Of a stretch of 64,000 nt of DNA, positions 43,652 to 52,769 are shown one piece after another (the first letter of the stretch is position 1; every line of letters starts with the position of its first letter). The translations under genes were made by a program, and so were the position numbers. Origin of the DNA: Cladocopium goreaui. Taxonomy: Eukaryota; Sar; Dinophyceae; Suessiales; Symbiodiniaceae. The DNA lies in the NCBI GenBank assembly GCA_947184155.2, contig CAMXCT020001509.1, positions 12,501 through 76,500 on the forward strand, written 5' to 3'. The notes beneath the pieces were generated by a model. That model ran no database searches and had not been told where the DNA came from. It saw nothing but the letters and a program-made list of their open reading frames with translations.

Positions 43652-44622
43652 ATTACTTTACTTCGTGTGATCCCCACCATGACATTTATACATTTTCTTA
43701 CTGGCAAATCTTCTGGCATTCTATCTGACATATCTTCTGACATTCTATTTGACATTCTATCTGGCATATCTTCTGGCATGTGATCTGGCATATCTTCTGG
43801 CATATCTTCTGGCATTCTATCTGGCAAATCTTCTGGCATTCTATCTGGCATATCTTCTGGCACTCTATCTGGCATATCTTCTGGCACTCTATCTGACATA
43901 TCTTCTGGCATTCAATCTGGCATTCTATCTGGCATATCTTCTGGCATATCTTCTGGCATATCTTCTGGCATTCTATCTGGCAAATCTTCTGGCATTCTTT
44001 CTGGCATATCTTCTGGCATTCTATCTGGCATTCTATCTGGCATATCTTCTGGCATATTATCTGGCATTCTATCTGGCATATCTTCTGGCATATATTCTGA
44101 CATATCTTCTGGCATTCTATCTGGCATTCTATTTGGCATTCTATCTGGCATATCTTCTGGCATATCTTCTGACATTCTTTCTAACTTTCTTCTGCACATT
44201 CTTTGTCCCATATCTTCCTACATGAGGTCCGGCGGGGAACACTTGGCGTGGATACTCGCGGTTGAGGTCCGGCAGGGAACACTGGGCGTGGATGGTCGTG
44301 GTTGAGGTCCGGCAGGGAACACTGGGCGATGATGGTCGTGGTTGAGGTCCGGCAGGGAACATTGGGCGTGGATGGTCGTGGTTGAGGTCCGGCAGGGAAC
44401 ACTGGGCGTGGATGGTCGTGGTTGAGGTCCGGCAGAGAACACTGTGGATCGCGGGTCGCAGTTGAGCAAGGACGACGAGGACGACGAGGACGACGAGGAC
44501 GACGAGGAGGACGAGGAGGAGGAGGAGAGGAGGCGGAGGAGGAGGAGGAGAAGGAGGAGGAGGAGGAGAAGGAGGAGGAGGCAACTGACATAAAATCTAA
44601 CAACCCTCACCTGGCAGGTGGG
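43652..44622 (-). repeat. Composite minisatellite element, copy B (minus orientation)
   Basis: Read on the minus strand it has the same parts in the same order as copy A at 7154-8183: CCCCACCTGCCAGGTGAGG and TAGATTTTAT (44577-44622), polypyrimidine tract (44467-44580), 40-bp array with TGCCGGACCTCAACC core (44222-44466), 24-bp array GCCAGAAGATATGCCAGATA (43705-44215), and tail GTAAGAAAATGTATAAATG to GAAGTAAAGTAATTT (43652-43704). The 40-bp units have diverged in their variable half; the 24-bp units and tail are almost unchanged. Confidence 0.92.
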
Positions 44623-44788
44623 GAAAAAATAACATGCGTCTGTGCACAGCTCTCGCTGAAAACATAAAGTGCAGAGAAAATAAAGTCCGTTGAAAATGTA
44701 GATACATGACCTTGGACACGTTGATACACCAAGTAATGACAATGACAGGTAGTTGAATGATGTGCATGGTAGGACTGTGTCACTCGTA

Positions 44789-45004
44789 TCACTTGGCGCT
44801 CTGTTTCCTGCCTCTACTGCCGTAGATTCTCCTTTGTCGCAAAGTCTTGTCAATGCTCGGTGAATCACCCGCCTGGCAAAAAGACATTGCCTTATCGAAA
44901 GTCTTGCCACAAACCTCTCCTTTTGGAAGGCGTCTCCTCTTTAAAGATGAGAAGTATACAGTATCGAACCCATCAAAACAAATGCGTCTGCATTCGCTTT
45001 GCAT
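44789..45004 (-). CDS. Small ORF, 71 codons, unknown
   Basis: ATG at 45004. The frame reads MQSECRRICFDGFDTVYFSS, then RRRLPKGEVCGKTFDKAMSF and SIDKTLRQRRIYGSRGRKQS, with a stop at 44789-44791. Basic and Cys-containing. A plus-strand frame over the same bases is open too. It lies just 5' of composite copy B on the same strand. Confidence 0.3.
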   Translation of the reverse strand: MQSECRRICFDGFDTVYFSSLKRRRLPKGEVCGKTFDKAMSFCQAGDSPSIDKTLRQRRIYGSRGRKQSAK

Positions 45005-45109
45005 TCGCTTTGAATTCGTACTGATCTTCTTCTGGCAGGAACACTGTCTTGATCCCTTCTACAATCATTAGCATTTACTCCATCTCTGTCAGCAGCCAAA
45101 TTTTCAACC

Positions 45110-45194
45110 ATGGTGCCTCTTTCCGCCAAAAGCAAGGCCGAGCACGACAGCGCGAATCACTCGCCCGTCGCCGTGTCGACCCACATGGGCCAAG
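45110..45194 (+). CDS. Possible short first exon
   Basis: ATG at 45110, frame MVPLSAKSKAEHDSANHSPV, then AVSTHMGQ, GT donor (GTTGCC). Codon use is good but the evidence is thin. Confidence 0.28.
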
Positions 45195-45632
45195 GTTGCC
45201 ACTGCCTGTGGATGATCTAAGCTTTGGTCACGACCACTACCTGTCATCCGTCATTACCTGCAGCCAGCCTAAGCCTAGGGCTTATGGTCTGAAACCGGAA
45301 AAACAAGCGGCCTTCCACTGCCAGTGCCAAGTAGCGAGTCCCATGAGCAAGCGGTATTCAATCTTTCGATCTTTAATGTCTGGATCCAACCATTACTTTA
45401 GGAATAAGAACATACACGTAAAGTTGTTGGCTGCCTGCCTTGTCCACATCACAGCCCTGTCGCACTAGCTCAATCAGGGCTGTTTGCAACGATTCTTTGA
45501 CTGCTCCAGAAATCTCCTCGGTGTTGGCAAAGCACATCTGCCATTCATTCGAACTACAAACATGTCAAACATCTACTGTTAAGTCAAGCACGGATGCCGA
45601 GGAACTTTCGAAGCTATCAGTATGGAAATCAG

Positions 45633-45723
45633 CCCCTGTACATCCAGATACGCTTCCCAACCCGGAACATGTTCTCGGACTTCTTGAAATCCCTGCACAA
45701 GACGGACTCATTGCTCAACAGCT
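45633..45723 (+). CDS. Candidate internal exon, unknown plus-strand gene
   Basis: Acceptor 'GGAAATCAG', frame PLYIQIRFPTRNMFSDFLKS, then LHKTDSLLNS, donor GTAAAG. Third positions are almost all G or C, the strongest codon bias in this stretch. A second frame is also open. Not recognised. Confidence 0.4.
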
Positions 45724-47198
45724 GTAAAGACTGTAAAAATGCGAGACTGTACTTGGTCACTTCAGAACAGGCAAGCGGCAAGTGTACACATGGATCATCG
45801 GTCTCAAGAAGTACTGCTGAGCATGCATATGAACATTAAATCTGGCCTCTAAAGGCTTGGGCAAGACATCCATGCTCAGGCCCAATGTCAAAGTCGTCCC
45901 AAAACAGTTCAATGAGTTCTGAATCAAAATGAACTGACATGAATCAACACCCATCAACACCCAAAAAAATCAGCAACTCAAAAGCAAGAAATGTTTTCGG
46001 GCGAAAACCCACGGGCTACTCTCTTTGCATTGAAATGGCATCACACTGAATTTGACAAGCTTGAATAGACTCTGCATGCTTTCTACTTTGAGCCATGTCA
46101 TTCCAACGCATTGCGAGACCCAAAATGTCATGCATGTTTGCATTCGGGGCATGCTCCATGTCCTGCAGCGTCTGAGAGGATTTCCTTGAAGGAAAACATC
46201 AAGAAAGGGCTGAAAGATGCTTTAAGGGAGAAAATATCTGCTTTTTAAGACTTGCTGCCGTGTTCCTTTTGTGTCTAGGAAGGATGGACGAGGATGTTAA
46301 GTGCTTTAAGTGCTAGGGCTGCTAGGGCTGCTAGGTAGAATTTGCATGAATTTGCTATGGGCGCAGGCCACAGCACAAGGCATTTGACTCAGACTCTTGA
46401 GGCATCTCTTCGCCAAGACACACGGGCGGCTGTTCGGGGCAATTGCCACCTGGTGGACACGAACGGTATAATTCACACGAGGAATCCAAAGAGAAACTAT
46501 GTAAGGGACTTCTCAATTACAAACCGGAAATGTTTGAAGTATCTTGAAGATCATAAGATCATAAGCACCTTGCCATGAGTCCTGGTATCCCAACCTCGAA
46601 GGAGACAAGCTCACCTGGCACCAACCACGTGCAGCAAGATCAGCTTAGTGGACCCCAGAAAAGTTAGAAGCAGACAATTTGGGCAGTCCAAAAAAGGAAT
46701 CCTAGTCCCTCTCTTCTTTTTCGGCCTCCGGGCTTGCAGGAAGGGAAGACTTAGTTTCCTGCGCGATCCAAAGTCATCTGCAGCACACATCAAGGCTTGC
46801 AGAGTCACGCAAATGTGCAAAAACAAAGGCCAACAAAATTGGAATAAGAATGTGCAGGAAGAAAGAGGATGGACGGCTTACAAGAAATTCCGCTGGGAGA
46901 CAGAACAGGAACCGAGGAATGGTTTCACACACCACAGGCCTCAGCTGCCTCAGCTGACGTGCTTGGAACATCTTGGAACATCTTGGCATGTCTTGACACT
47001 CCAGGCTACATGGCCAAGACAAGGAGACAAGGGGATGTCCTCCGATCGAGGAGACGAGGGTCGCGAAGACATGGGTGAACGTCGCGAATCCACCTTGTCA
47101 CACTTCATCCCTGGTCGCGAATCCCTTGGCATATATGCATCTATGATTCTACAAATAGATATGTATGTAATAGTATATGTATGTATATATATATATAT
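45724..47198. other. No confident gene
   Basis: A plus frame near 46360-46460 (TLEASLRQDTRAAVRGNC) looks HEAT-like but is isolated and on the opposite strand. The plus frame at 46648-47205 has no recognised motif. A (TA)n block lies at 47176-47199. Confidence 0.45.
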
Positions 47199-47431
47199 AC
47201 ATTAGTTGTGAGATGTAAAGCATAGATACTCAAAACGGTTCACCCTATCCAGGCTCACATCCGCATAGCTTTTTCTTCCCAGACTCTTCGTGCGGTCTCA
47301 ACCTGCTCCTCGCAGGATAGTGCTTTGGAACGCTGTGCAGGTAGTCTCCTGCACAGCAGCACTGGTTGGATCCGTACACCCTGTTCCGCACTCCTGTAAA
47401 CTCAGGAGGCTGCACAGGTTGAATCTCTCCC
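47199..47431 (-). repeat. Retroelement 3' direct repeat, distal copy
   Basis: Runs from ACATTAGTTGTGAGATGTAA to GGTTGAATCTCTCCC and is nearly identical to 47665-47896 (a single CGC/CGT change near the end and about two bases of length difference). It ends exactly where the proximal copy meets the RNase H 3' end. Confidence 0.9.
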
Positions 47432-47664
47432 GCCCAGTGCTACAGTCGTGGGACTCCACGTAGAGATCAACATCCTCAATGATGTGATCCCCTACAAGAG
47501 AGGATACTCCACCGGAGTCCTATCTCATAGGGAGGGAAGGGAGGGAAAAGAAAGAACGATGAAGCCAGTTTGGCTCAGACTTGAGCCAAAATGGATTCAT
47601 CAGCTTACATACTCACCCTAATGATAATGCACACCCAGTGCCTGCCAAACACGATGCATACATA
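47432..47664 (-). other. Unique segment between the direct repeats
   Basis: About 230 bp, including a purine tract GGGAGGGAAGGGAGGGAAAA and the spliced-leader relic at 47580-47594. On the minus strand it precedes the distal repeat. It was not found again upstream in the element. Confidence 0.7.
47580..47594 (-). other. Spliced-leader relic (15 nt)
   Basis: The minus strand reads CCATTTTGGCTCAAG, an exact match to the last 15 bases of the conserved 22-nt dinoflagellate spliced leader. The upstream bases (GATGAAT) do not match the leader's CCGTAG. An inverted partial copy (TGAGCCAAACTGGC) follows at once, making a hairpin. By chance a 15-mer match is expected far less than once in this window. 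Confidence 0.7.
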
Positions 47665-47896
47665 CATTAGTTGTGAGATGTAAAGCATAGATACTCAAAA
47701 CGGTTCACCCTATCCAGGCTCACATCCGCATAGCTTTTTCTTCCCAGACTCTTCGTGCGGTCTCAACCTGCTCCTCGCAGGATAGTGCTTTGGAACGCTG
47801 TGCAGGTAGTCTCCTGCACAGCAGCACTGGTTGGATCCGTACACCCTGTTCCGTACTCCTGTAAACTCAGGAGGCTGCACAGGTTGAATCTCTCCC
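47665..47896 (-). repeat. Retroelement 3' direct repeat, proximal copy
   Basis: Same sequence as 47199-47431. On the minus strand it starts 23 bases past the RNase H stop codon (47920-47922), so it is in the 3' untranslated region of the element. Confidence 0.9.
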
Positions 47897-47919
47897 AATG
47901 CACTTCTATCCCAAAGCAC

Positions 47920-48351
47920 TCAGAGAAACTCCACAACCCGGAGAAACGCGGGAAGTGGTAGAGACCAAATCTCGAAGGGGAAAAATGCAAAATGCGTGGT
48001 GAACCCATGGCGTCGATGCCATGTTGCCTGAAGGCCATCTCGGCTGATCTCGTCTGACCAGTTGGCCTTACTAGGGATCCACTCCCAGAAAAACCAAGCT
48101 TTAAGACCAAAAAGGGTAATATGAATCAAACGAGACATATGCTCTAAATCTGCATTGTCAGAACGACCTCGAATCAAAGCCATGAGCGCTGCTGTGTTGT
48201 CGATGAACCAGAGACCTCGTCTGCCCCGAAACATGGACGGCCGCGAAAACAAAGCATAGAGAACCTGCAGCAGCTCTAACTGGGCAATCTTCTTGTCACC
48301 AGGCTCCCATAGGCTGTACACCAATGGAGGAATGAGAGACACAAATGCCCC
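47920..48351 (-). CDS. Retroelement RNase H domain (frame-shifted from RT)
   Basis: Degrades the RNA of RNA-DNA hybrids during retrotransposition. Visible: PPLVYSLWEPGDKKIAQLEL with the catalytic Glu, then GLWFIDNTAALMALIRGRSD with the second catalytic Asp, then EWIPSKANWSDEISRDG with the last Asp. A first catalytic Asp probably lies in the preceding frame (LAASDAALESPGQGTGG). The coding frame shifts at CCCC 48348-48351, so this part is out of frame with the RT in this copy. Stop at 47920-47922. Confidence 0.75.
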   Translation of the reverse strand, partial: GAFVSLIPPLVYSLWEPGDKKIAQLELLQVLYALFSRPSMFRGRRGLWFIDNTAALMALIRGRSDNADLEHMSRLIHITLFGLKAWFFWEWIPSKANWSDEISRDGLQATWHRRHGFTTHFAFFPFEIWSLPLPAFLRVVEFL

Positions 48352-49179
48352 TCGCTGCGGTGATCGTCATGCCACACCACCAGGAAGCCCCCTGTGCCCT
48401 GACCTGGGCTCTCCAATGCAGCGTCAGAAGCAGCAAGGAAACGGAGCCCTGCATGTGGCCAGATCTCAATGTGTCTGGAGGGTCGGGTGGTGATGACGGT
48501 GCGCAAAAAGCTGAAACATTGGCGCAACTCCTCAGTCAACTCTGCGGAGCGCTCCTGCTGTCTGCGCTTGATGGGGGCCAGGCCACCGCAGCCAATGCGC
48601 CCCCACACGCCAAGCTCAAAGAAGTTGGCGATGCCGTAGATCTTGGCAGCCACCCCTGGTTGCAGTTTACTGGAATCCTCAGCAATCTTCATGAGGTGAA
48701 GCAACTTGGTCTCAATGCGCTCACGGGCCCAAAACTGAACTAGGCCCTTCGAATGAACTTGACTGAAATCATGATCAAGGCCCAGGAAGGTGCCGGTACT
48801 CTGCATCTTCTGGCATTTCTCTTCTGAAAACGGAGTACCCAAAAGGTTGTTGAGTGTCTGCATCGCACGTTGACCTGATCCTCTGCAGAATTTGCGGTCT
48901 GTCACATGAGCATCATCAAAATACAAGCTCGTCAAACAAAAGGCAAATCGACGTGATAAAGCCTCCACAAAGCGACTGTATCGATTGAAAGATGTGACTG
49001 CAAGAGGAAGACCAAAAAGCAAACCAGTGTAAATCATAAAAGCTGGTTGTTGCCATTCATGATGGAAGAAAGCCACAATGCAGCACAAAGCCTCATCCCA
49101 ACTCATAGGGCAAAAACGATAGGCATCAGGCCAATCCTCGCCACCTGACTCCCATTCTTCCGCCTCCCAGCTGGGGGGG
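48352..49179 (-). CDS. Retroelement reverse transcriptase, palm and thumb
   Basis: Copies element RNA into DNA. Motif A is in GGEDWPDAYRFCPMSWDE, motif B in YTGLLFGLPLAVTSFNRYSR, and the catalytic motif C is YFDD within CLTSLYFDDAHVTDR. The 'GTFLGLDHDFS' phrase follows as in related RTs, then a connection region and the start of RNase H. It joins the fingers part (next entry) across a seven-C run at 49173-49179, where the two frames differ by one base. The metal-binding Asp residues are intact. Confidence 0.82.
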
Positions 49180-49926
49180 AGGCATAGGCATACTGCAGGT
49201 GCTGAGCCGGCCGCAGCGCTGAGCAAAGGGTGAGCTTGTTCGCGTCACTGGATCGCTCAGATTGCAAGCCGACATAGGCGTCGTCAATCACTCTTTGCTT
49301 CCCAGATGATTGTGTGATGACGCATCGGGGGATCAACCGGTAGGTTTCCGTGCCCAGACAACGATGCAGTTCCTCTGCAGTCATTGGCAAACCACAGAAG
49401 CCCTTCTCGGCATCTTTGAGGCTTTGCTGCAGCAGAAATTCGTCATCGGCGCCTGGCCTCACCCGAGCCAAAATGGTGTTGTTGTGGCTCTGCCAGTCCT
49501 GGAGGACATCGTCCCGTGTCAGACGGGTGGCTGCTTGTTCTGGAAAAATGCCATACGGCGGCGCATAGCCCACTGCTGGAAGCCCCATACACAGGCCTGC
49601 TGGCAGTGTCACATCGCCCCAATTGGCCAAAAGAAGGAGAATTGCTGTGAAACCGACATCTCGTTGCAATGTCGCTGTCCGGATGGCCTCAGTCTGTTTA
49701 CCTCTCAAATGGGCTGTGATCGTGCTCCACCGCCGCTTCATCTCTGATAAGATGCCCATGGATCGCTCTCTCAACCTACGCAGGTCGACTCCTGGCAGGC
49801 TGGAGAAAGATGCGGCAAACCTCAGGTCATCATCCAAAATGGGAAGCCCCTCAGTAGGCAAAGGTTGCATGCTAAGCTGAAGGGCGTTCTCGAAGTGCTG
49901 GCCTGGCTGAAGGTGGAAAGGCAGAA
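49173..49926 (-). CDS. Retroelement reverse transcriptase, N-terminal and fingers part
   Basis: Begins near LSMQPLPTEGLPILDDDLRF, passes GFTAILLLLANWGDVTLPAG and DEFLLQQSLKDAEKGFCGLP, and ends in the fingers motif RLIPRCVITQSSGKQRVIDD, then SSDANKLTLCSALRPAQHL. The 'QRVIDDA' and 'PAQHL' words are diagnostic for this dinoflagellate RT family as I recall it. The frame changes from the methyltransferase ORF somewhere near 49.9 kb; the exact point is not clear. Confidence 0.8.
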
Positions 49927-51479
49927 GAGGGGCTAAAGCCGCTCTGTGGTTGATGGCTCCCACCTGCTGACCTTCTGCTGTCCTCATCTTCTGCCTCATC
50001 GAAGGGGCTGCCAAAACTGGGTTGCTGCTGCCCTCCATGTCCAGCCCCTGCTGGTGGCGCCATCGCACATACAGGTCGAGCGGGTTGGTTCACCAGGTCC
50101 TCCACGAAGGGGATGGCTACACCTTCAAACCATTCTCCTGGGTAGAGCTTCTTGAAAGCTAACGCTAAGGACTCTTGCAGAATGTAGAATGGCCCAAAAG
50201 GGATGCCTGTAGCCTGCGCGACACTCGACAAGAGGACACTTCGGGTAACTCCCTTGTGACTCCTGCCATGCTGTCCTTGGACCACTTGTGGGGCTCCTCG
50301 ATGGCCCTGCGAACTCAAGCGATCAAAAATCAGCCCGGCTAGGAGGTCGGCCTCGCAAGTTTGGGCTGCCGGGCAATCGCAGACTAGCACTGAGCCTTCT
50401 AGCTCATCCAACTCGCACCAGAGTGTCTCCCTGATGTATTGGACATAGTAGGGGACCCAGTCTTGAGGGGTGCAATTCACTCCAACCTGCCATGGAGACT
50501 TCCATTTGGTGGTAGGTAGGCGGTGGGTATGACTCCCCAGCCCCACGTACACATGACCAGGGGGGAGTGCACCCTGTTGCAGGACATCCTCGACACATGC
50601 TCTGGTGGGCACCCTGGCTGCTTCGGCTGTGTCCAAGGGCCTCAACCCCAGGCTGATGGCTAGTGGAGTCATAGCCCACTCGCGAAGTGCTCTGGGATCG
50701 AGATCAAGCCCATGGTCCCGATGGCCAGTGCAGCTCGGTGATGGGGACCTCGGCACATAGAGCTTGGCGTGGCCCACACGCACTGCCCACCACGATGCCG
50801 CCGTGGGGATGGCAAAACATAGCTCTGCTGTGTACTCTGACTCCTCAGTTGAAGGGAAGTGGCGCTTACCATCCTGCACCCAAGGTTCCCATTCCTGTGG
50901 GTCATGAAAGTGGTTGCAATCAGCTCTGGGCCATTGGGCAATCTCAGCAATGTTGTGGCGCAGCCTCTGCAGCTTCGCTCTTGCGCCTCCAAAACAGCAA
51001 GCTGAATACCGCTGATCTGACCAGCGACCGCTCTCCCACATCGCCACCTCATCTGGCGTCCACCAGTGGAGGCTGTTATATGGGTTCTCGCGGACTGATC
51101 CACCACCCCTGTCCACCAGTTGATCAATCTCTGACAGCACAAAACTGGCAGCTGCATTGTCCTGCTCCACCCTGACCAACTGAGACCCTGTTAAGTCAGG
51201 GAGACCCAGCGGGTGTTTCTCAGATCGCAACGGCCGGGGTGGTGGGCGCCCATCACCGAAGTCGCGCGGGATCTCCCTTGCTCTGCTTTTGGTAGAGCAG
51301 CCCAAAGCTGCTGCTATGAAGCACACTGACTGTAACTGCTCATGCAAGGATTGCTGCCTGAGGCCATTGGATAGGTCATGGCTGCTGTCAAGCATCCAAT
51401 CCACTGAGATGGTCTCCCAACCACAAAAGATGAAGGCTTTGGACAAAGGTGTGTTGGGCCCCGCATAAAGGTCCGCCAT
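49872..51479 (-). CDS. Retroelement C5-cytosine-methyltransferase-like + DUF4326-like protein, 535 aa
   Basis: True ATG at 51479. Residues 2-28 (ADLYAGPNTPLSKAFIFCGW) match motif I of C5-DNA methyltransferases ('DLFAG.GG.s.gf..aG'). Residues 56-71 (AALGCSTKSRAREIP) stand where motif IV, with the catalytic Cys, is expected: Cys61 is kept but the usual Pro before it is Gly. ENP at 131-133 matches motif VI 'ENV', and QRLRHN at 171-176 matches motif VIII 'QRR.R'. No target-recognition domain or motifs IX-X were recognised. Residues about 309-388 (HVYVGLGSHTHRLPTTKWKS ... VLVCDCPAAQTCEADLLAGL) look like DUF4326, including its Cys-rich end. The C-terminal 120 residues are Pro/Ser/Gly-rich. C5 methyltransferases have been reported inside retrotransposons of dinoflagellates and a charophyte (de Mendoza and co-workers, 2018); whether this is the same family needs alignment. 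Activity is unproven. Confidence 0.72.
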   Translation of the reverse strand: MADLYAGPNTPLSKAFIFCGWETISVDWMLDSSHDLSNGLRQQSLHEQLQSVCFIAAALGCSTKSRAREIPRDFGDGRPPPRPLRSEKHPLGLPDLTGSQLVRVEQDNAAASFVLSEIDQLVDRGGGSVRENPYNSLHWWTPDEVAMWESGRWSDQRYSACCFGGARAKLQRLRHNIAEIAQWPRADCNHFHDPQEWEPWVQDGKRHFPSTEESEYTAELCFAIPTAASWWAVRVGHAKLYVPRSPSPSCTGHRDHGLDLDPRALREWAMTPLAISLGLRPLDTAEAARVPTRACVEDVLQQGALPPGHVYVGLGSHTHRLPTTKWKSPWQVGVNCTPQDWVPYYVQYIRETLWCELDELEGSVLVCDCPAAQTCEADLLAGLIFDRLSSQGHRGAPQVVQGQHGRSHKGVTRSVLLSSVAQATGIPFGPFYILQESLALAFKKLYPGEWFEGVAIPFVEDLVNQPARPVCAMAPPAGAGHGGQQQPSFGSPFDEAEDEDSRRSAGGSHQPQSGFSPSSAFPPSARPALRERPSA

Positions 51480-51563
51480 CCGTGGCAGCTGACAGTTGAC
51501 TCTGTCTACGGGTCTTGCCTCATCCTGCCCAGCAGAAGTGCCCGCCTCTCCCGCTGGGCCCCG

Positions 51564-52769
51564 TCATGGCAAAATCTTCGCCCGACATTGGCTGGCCCCA
51601 TGCCCCGGCATACCACAAATGCGTTCTCCTCGGACCACGATACCACACTTGTGCTGACCTTGGGGGCAAGAGCTTTTGGGGTTCTTGCATTGTCCATGTT
51701 GGAAGGCTTGACAAATCTTGGAGCCATCTCGCATCACCTTGGCCACCTTCTTGCCGCTCACCGGCTTACCCAAGGCAAACTGGGATGGCGGCTGAGCCGC
51801 TGCCGCTGGCGCTGCTGTGGGCTTGCTCGCCTCAGCCTTGGGCGCTCCGAGCACCGCATGTGGTACCCAATGGGCGTCCCGTGCCACACAGGTCTCTTTA
51901 ATGACCTCTCCCAAGGACTTGGATGATTCCCGAAATTTGGCGACCCAATCGGAGCGATCTTCAAGGTCACGAGCTTCCAGCCAGGCTAGCCTCTGCGACA
52001 ACGGCAACGTACTCGACTGGCGCTTTGCTCTGTAGAAGTATTGCATGACCACATCCAGCGGCACCTCCACGAAGGCGGTCGAGTCGGCGCCAAGGGTCTT
52101 CTCCGCAGAAGCGTCTTTCACACTAGCCCTGGGGGTCACTCCCGCCATGGCGTAGGCAATGAGCAACGTGAGGAGGCGGTCCAGATAGTTCTCCCAATCA
52201 TGAGGGATCCTGTCCTCATCCTCAGCCTCCTCGGTATAGAGCCCCTCTGCCAGCTTGCGCTTCTTCTGAGTTGTGTGGAGCTGGTACTGCAAGGTGCGGA
52301 CCTTCCACAAGTTGTAGACGCACAACATCCTCTTGGACAGCTCCCTGCTGATCCTTGAGAGTGTGGCATCAGCTGGATGGATCTCTGGTGGAAATCTCAT
52401 ACGATACCTGACCCAGAAGTTGGATTTGACATCACGCAACTCCGTATCAGCCAGCATCGTATCCAGGTCGCTGATACTGATCTTGGACCTATCCTGGTCC
52501 TGGTTCTTGTAGTACAAGGTCACTGCAGTCCAAGCTCTGCGCAACCTGGATCCTTGGATCAACCTCTCATCGCCAAGTTGCAACTTGGCCAAGAACGTGT
52601 CGACTTTCGACTCATCTTCGAAGAGGAACCGAAACTCCTCGAGGTTCTGAATCTTGGTAGCCAACAACGCCTTGGTCACAACGGGGTCCAACGAAAAATT
52701 CAGCCCTAGAGACTCCATGGTTTCCTGAATGGTGGTACTCTCCACCGGAACCAATCGAACACTAGTCAT
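51564..52769 (-). CDS. Retroelement Gag-like ORF 2 with Cys/His cluster, 401 aa
   Basis: Best start is ATG 52769 (MTSVRLVPVESTTIQETMES); the frame is open further upstream without support. The middle is helical and charged (for example VRTLQYQLHTTQKKRKLAEG). The last 50 residues carry ICQAFQHGQCKNPKSSCPQG with a C-x7-C-x6-C-x4-H spacing (CCCH-like), then ICGMPGHGASQC with C-x4-H-x4-C, like a retroviral-type zinc knuckle with the first Cys nine residues earlier. Such modules bind nucleic acid. The stop at 51564-51566 separates it from the methyltransferase ORF by 84 bases; in intact relatives the two may be one polyprotein. Confidence 0.68.
   Translation of the reverse strand: MTSVRLVPVESTTIQETMESLGLNFSLDPVVTKALLATKIQNLEEFRFLFEDESKVDTFLAKLQLGDERLIQGSRLRRAWTAVTLYYKNQDQDRSKISISDLDTMLADTELRDVKSNFWVRYRMRFPPEIHPADATLSRISRELSKRMLCVYNLWKVRTLQYQLHTTQKKRKLAEGLYTEEAEDEDRIPHDWENYLDRLLTLLIAYAMAGVTPRASVKDASAEKTLGADSTAFVEVPLDVVMQYFYRAKRQSSTLPLSQRLAWLEARDLEDRSDWVAKFRESSKSLGEVIKETCVARDAHWVPHAVLGAPKAEASKPTAAPAAAAQPPSQFALGKPVSGKKVAKVMRDGSKICQAFQHGQCKNPKSSCPQGQHKCGIVVRGERICGMPGHGASQCRAKILP

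Noticed and set aside
46360-46460. Plus-strand HEAT-like peptide (LEASLRQDTRAAVRGNC)
   Set aside because: Isolated, on the strand opposite to the HEAT gene, with no donor found.
47199-47896. Classical long terminal repeats for the retroelement
   Set aside because: Both repeat copies are on the 3' side and no copy was found at the 5' side; the ends do not begin TG and end CA.
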